Assembly: GCA_036505635.1 (NCBI GenBank)
Contig: DASXTC010000037.1
Coordinates: 1 to 64,000, forward strand
Origin: DASXTC01 sp036505635
Lineage (GTDB): Bacteria; Acidobacteriota; Polarisedimenticolia; JACPZX01; DASXTC01
DNA: 64,000 nt
Direction: 5' to 3'
Shown: positions 63,309 through 64,000 of the stretch, piece after piece
Layout: every line of letters starts with the position of its first letter
Position numbering within the stretch: the first letter of the stretch is position 1
Translations under genes and position numbers: made by a program
The notes under the pieces: generated by a model
The model's database searches: none
What the model saw: only the letters and a program-made list of their open reading frames with translations
Told to the model about the DNA's origin: nothing

Positions 63309-63682
63309 TGGCCTTCAAGAACGTCCGCGCCCTGGACGACTGGCATGAGGCCGGCGCGATGATGCGAGAGGTCGTGCTCTTCATGTGGGAGGAGGCGTGG
63401 CCGACAGACCGAGACCTGATCGTCACCAGGATCGCCGAGCGCACGCCGGAGCAGAAGACCGAGGTCCACACGGACGGCCCGCCGCACCGGGCGATCGACT
63501 TTCGGATCTGGCACGCGCCGCTCCAGACGGTTCAGAGGGTGGCGGACAAGGTGAACGCGAAGTTCATCTACGACCCGCAGCGGCCGGCGATGATGGTGGC
63601 CATCGTCCATGACGCCGGCTCTGGTAACCACCTTCATATCCAGACACATACGAACACGGTCCTGCGGGAGGCGGTCGCGTAA
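63308..63682 (+). CDS. M15-like peptidase / putative endolysin
   Basis: 124 residues. Zinc-ligand-like pattern: HRAIDFRIW (H-x2-D) and GNHLHIQTH (H-x-H), as in M15 D,D- or L,D-carboxypeptidases used as endolysins. The neighbouring holin-like gene supports a lysis role. Start: ATG at 63308 is directly preceded in frame by GTA (63305-63307); AGGAG lies 5 bases from GTA and 8 from ATG, so either could be used. Confidence 0.6.
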   Translation: MAFKNVRALDDWHEAGAMMREVVLFMWEEAWPTDRDLIVTRIAERTPEQKTEVHTDGPPHRAIDFRIWHAPLQTVQRVADKVNAKFIYDPQRPAMMVAIVHDAGSGNHLHIQTHTNTVLREAVA

Positions 63683-63957
63683 TCGAGTCCGTCCTGCGAG
63701 CCCTGGCCGGGCAGGTCCCGCTGCTCCTCGTGGTGGGTGTGGGACTGGGCTGGGGTCTGCGCGAGCTGCGGGGAATGCATCGCGAGATCAAGGCTCTCTC
63801 CAGCATCGCGGGGGAGGCCAGAGACGCCGCGCGCGAGCTAAAGATCCGCATCGAGGAGAAGGTTGCCACGGCCGAGCGCGAGCACGATGATTTCAGAGAC
63901 AGGATTCACGCTCTGGAGACGCGCGGCCGCGTCCGGCGGAGCCGTCAGGGAAGCTGA
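63679..63957 (+). CDS. Holin-like protein with one TM helix and coiled coil; GTA start codon
   Basis: 92 codons from GTA-ATC-GAG-TCC, 7 bases after GGAGG. The GTA overlaps the TAA stop of the peptidase gene (GCGTAATC). This is the only GTA start without T at -1 (it has C). A membrane helix (VPLLLVVGVGLGWGLREL) is followed by a charged coiled coil (IEEKVATAEREHDDFRDRI), the layout of XhlA/holin-type proteins. The next conventional start (GTG 63730) would lie inside the TM helix. Confidence 0.65.
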   Translation, partial: VIESVLRALAGQVPLLLVVGVGLGWGLRELRGMHREIKALSSIAGEARDAARELKIRIEEKVATAEREHDDFRDRIHALETRGRVRRSRQGS

Positions 63958-63969
63958 GAGGAGAAACGT

Positions 63970-64000
63970 GTAGACAATCTGCAACAGGTAGTGTCGGCCA
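63970..64000 (+). CDS. Start of a further GTA-started gene, cut by the window end
   Basis: GTA-GAC-AAT-CTG-CAA..., 6 bases after AGGAG, context GTGTAG, open to the window edge. Only ten codons are visible, so no function can be given. Confidence 0.45.

Overview
The window joins two very different stretches of DNA. Bases 1 to about 25,440 are an ordinary, GC-rich bacterial chromosome: purine salvage (mtaP, PfkB kinase), riboflavin (ribH), nusB, leuS, lptE, holA, guaA, dnaE, metK and ahcY, then a secreted beta-helix protein, a polysaccharide flippase, a phosphodiesterase-TPR protein and, on the minus strand, a fused LptF-LptG. The lpt genes indicate a diderm host. The gene set fits an uncultivated, Acidobacteriota-like lineage, but nothing here fixes the phylum. 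Genes overlap by 1-4 bases in operons, and several clear sigma70-type promoters are visible.

From about 25.5 kb to the right edge lies a tailed-phage genome, probably a prophage whose right end is outside the window. It reads rightwards: small unknown genes; a recombination block (27.0-30.1 kb) with a Cas4/RecB-like exonuclease; a HerA-like ATPase; a replisome-organizer-like gene with iterons inside it (candidate origin); a RuvC-like resolvase; and a ParB-like protein. Next come a small Nop/IS110-C-terminal-like protein with an 18-nt-period array (a TIGR-Tas locus), a tRNA gene, terminase, then head, tail, fibre and lysis genes. No integrase or repressor is visible.

The most striking result is a linked pair of observations. 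The phage tRNA at 39,026-39,100 has the three hallmarks of a bacterial initiator tRNA (unpaired 1-72, A11:U24, three G:C pairs closing the anticodon stem), but its anticodon is UAC, which reads GUA. Downstream, the portal, prohead protease, major capsid, connector, tape-measure, tail-hub, fibre, holin-like and other genes have no usable ATG/GTG/TTG at their expected start. Each instead has GTA at a good distance from a Shine-Dalgarno sequence: 14 sites, 13 of which are in the context TGTA(A/G). UGUAR is complementary to tRNA loop positions 37-33 (A37, C36, A35, U34, U33). I infer a private translation-initiation system: a phage-encoded GUA-reading initiator tRNA, probably charged with valine, needed to make the virion proteins. 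The canonical start codon overlapping each site (ATG, TTG, GTG or CTG) is followed at once by TAA or TAG, so the host initiator would make nothing there. Genes left of the portal all use conventional starts, so the switch would act on late genes only.

Other notable items are an intein inserted in the HPNC motif of the portal-MuF protein, a homing endonuclease encoded antisense entirely within that intein, and two short GTA-started leader ORFs that overlap the starts of ATG-started structural genes and may couple those genes to the same initiator.
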